DNA from: Thermodesulfovibrionales bacterium
GTDB taxonomy: Bacteria; Nitrospirota; Thermodesulfovibrionia; Thermodesulfovibrionales; UBA1546
Direction: 5' to 3'
DNA length: 6,769 bases
Assembly: GCA_030018605.1 (NCBI GenBank)
Contig: JASEHP010000089.1
Span: 1-6,769 of the forward strand
Below are positions 6,098 to 6,769 of the stretch, one piece after another. The position numbers were made by a program, and so were the translations under genes. Below the pieces are notes generated by a model that did not search any database, had not been told where the DNA came from, and worked only from the letters and a program-made list of their open reading frames with translations. Within the stretch, counting starts at the first letter, position 1; every line of letters begins with the position of its first letter.

Positions 6098-6769
6098 ATG
6101 GAAAAAGTTTTGTTGGTTTATTCTTCAAAACCTCCTATCATGCAGTATCTTGCCTCCGCTTTCAACCGAAAGGGGATATCTACAGAGATGGTTTATGCGG
6201 ATGCTAACCACTGGTTTGACCGCTACATAATACATTCTGCCAATAAGTTGCTTCATAATCTGCGCATAATCCCAAAGGATAAAAGCGTTTTTTCTAATCA
6301 TCCTCTTACACACATAAACTATAGAAGCTCCAATTTATGGAAAATATATAAACAATTCAATCCTGATATGGTTTTGCTTATCCGTGGAATCGGCTTCCGG
6401 CATAACGTACTGGAAGATATTAGAAAAAGCACTCCTCTTTTTTGCTGGTGGATAGAAAAAGAAGAGCGTATAGAAGAAGCGCTCAAGGAAATAAATTTAT
6501 TTGATTGGTATTTCTTCATGAACTCATCTTGCATTGAGGAGGGGCTTAAAAGGGGGCACTCCAATGTGAGTCTCCTTCATCACTCTGTGGACCCGCTGGT
6601 GTGGCATCCTGTAGATGTGGAAAAGAAATACGACTGGTCCTTTGTCGGCAGTTGGTCCGCCAAGCGCCAAGAGGTTATAGAAAGGGCGGTTAAGGTTTCG
6701 GTAAATGCAGCGCTATACGGACCGAGGTGGGGCAAACGTTGTCGCTTCAACAGCCCTATTAGAAGGATA
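6098..6769 (+). CDS. CgeB-like glycosyltransferase, 3' truncated by the window
   Basis: The frame from ATG 6098 stays open for 224 codons to the right edge, so the gene continues outside. The N-terminus MEKVLLVYSSKPPIMQYLASAF looks like the first strand and helix of a GT-B N-terminal domain. Later segments fit the CgeB/DUF3880-type glycosyltransferase pattern: FNPDMVLLIRGIGF, TPLFCWWIEKE, then LHHSVDPLVWHP (about 160-171), DWSFVGSWSAKRQEVIE (about 179-195) and ALYGPRWG. In that family a second domain with the donor site follows, which is not visible here. It starts 4 nt after the GT9 stop at 6093, without a clear Shine-Dalgarno, and probably belongs to the operon. The exact sugar is unknown. 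The assignment rests on motif resemblance only. Confidence 0.75.
   Translation, partial: MEKVLLVYSSKPPIMQYLASAFNRKGISTEMVYADANHWFDRYIIHSANKLLHNLRIIPKDKSVFSNHPLTHINYRSSNLWKIYKQFNPDMVLLIRGIGFRHNVLEDIRKSTPLFCWWIEKEERIEEALKEINLFDWYFFMNSSCIEEGLKRGHSNVSLLHHSVDPLVWHPVDVEKKYDWSFVGSWSAKRQEVIERAVKVSVNAALYGPRWGKRCRFNSPIRRI

Overview
The window looks like chromosomal DNA from a Gram-negative, AT-leaning, probably environmental bacterium. It is mostly one cell-envelope polysaccharide (LPS core or O-glycan type) gene run. The short SurA_N-type membrane protein, the two GT9 heptosyltransferase-like enzymes and the abundant palindromic repeats remind me of Nitrospirota or related deep-branching lineages. That placement is an impression from protein style, not a database result.

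Layout: (1) positions 1-48 are probably the last codons of a gene entering from the left on +. (2) Positions 49-246 are non-coding and hold a nested pair of palindromic repeats, lying between that gene end and a convergent gene. (3) Positions 247-912, on -, encode a short membrane-anchored SurA/PpiD-like chaperone without a parvulin domain. (4) Positions 913-1101 are a divergent intergenic region with candidate -10 boxes toward the + operon. (5) From 1102 to the right edge run six tightly packed + genes: GT9 glycosyltransferase, SAM methyltransferase, GT4 glycosyltransferase, NodB-type deacetylase, second GT9 glycosyltransferase, and a CgeB-like glycosyltransferase cut by the window end. Gaps are 22 nt, 1 nt, an ATGA overlap, an ATGA overlap and 4 nt, so they are very likely cotranscribed.

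How they work together (inference): GT9 enzymes add heptose-like sugars to a lipid-linked core. The GT4 and CgeB-like enzymes add further sugars. The NodB deacetylase, which has no signal peptide, could remove an N-acetyl group from a HexNAc residue in the cytoplasm, and the methyltransferase may modify the glycan. The SurA-like protein is divergent and may serve outer-membrane biogenesis more generally.

The most unusual signal is inside the first GT9 gene. Two copies of a ~62-bp palindromic element bounded by GGGAC(A/T)GTCCC-type ends lie in opposite orientations, and a 7-bp tandem repeat abuts the second. All are read in frame, adding about 57 residues to an otherwise normal enzyme. This resembles, in principle, the Rickettsia palindromic elements known to insert in frame into proteins.
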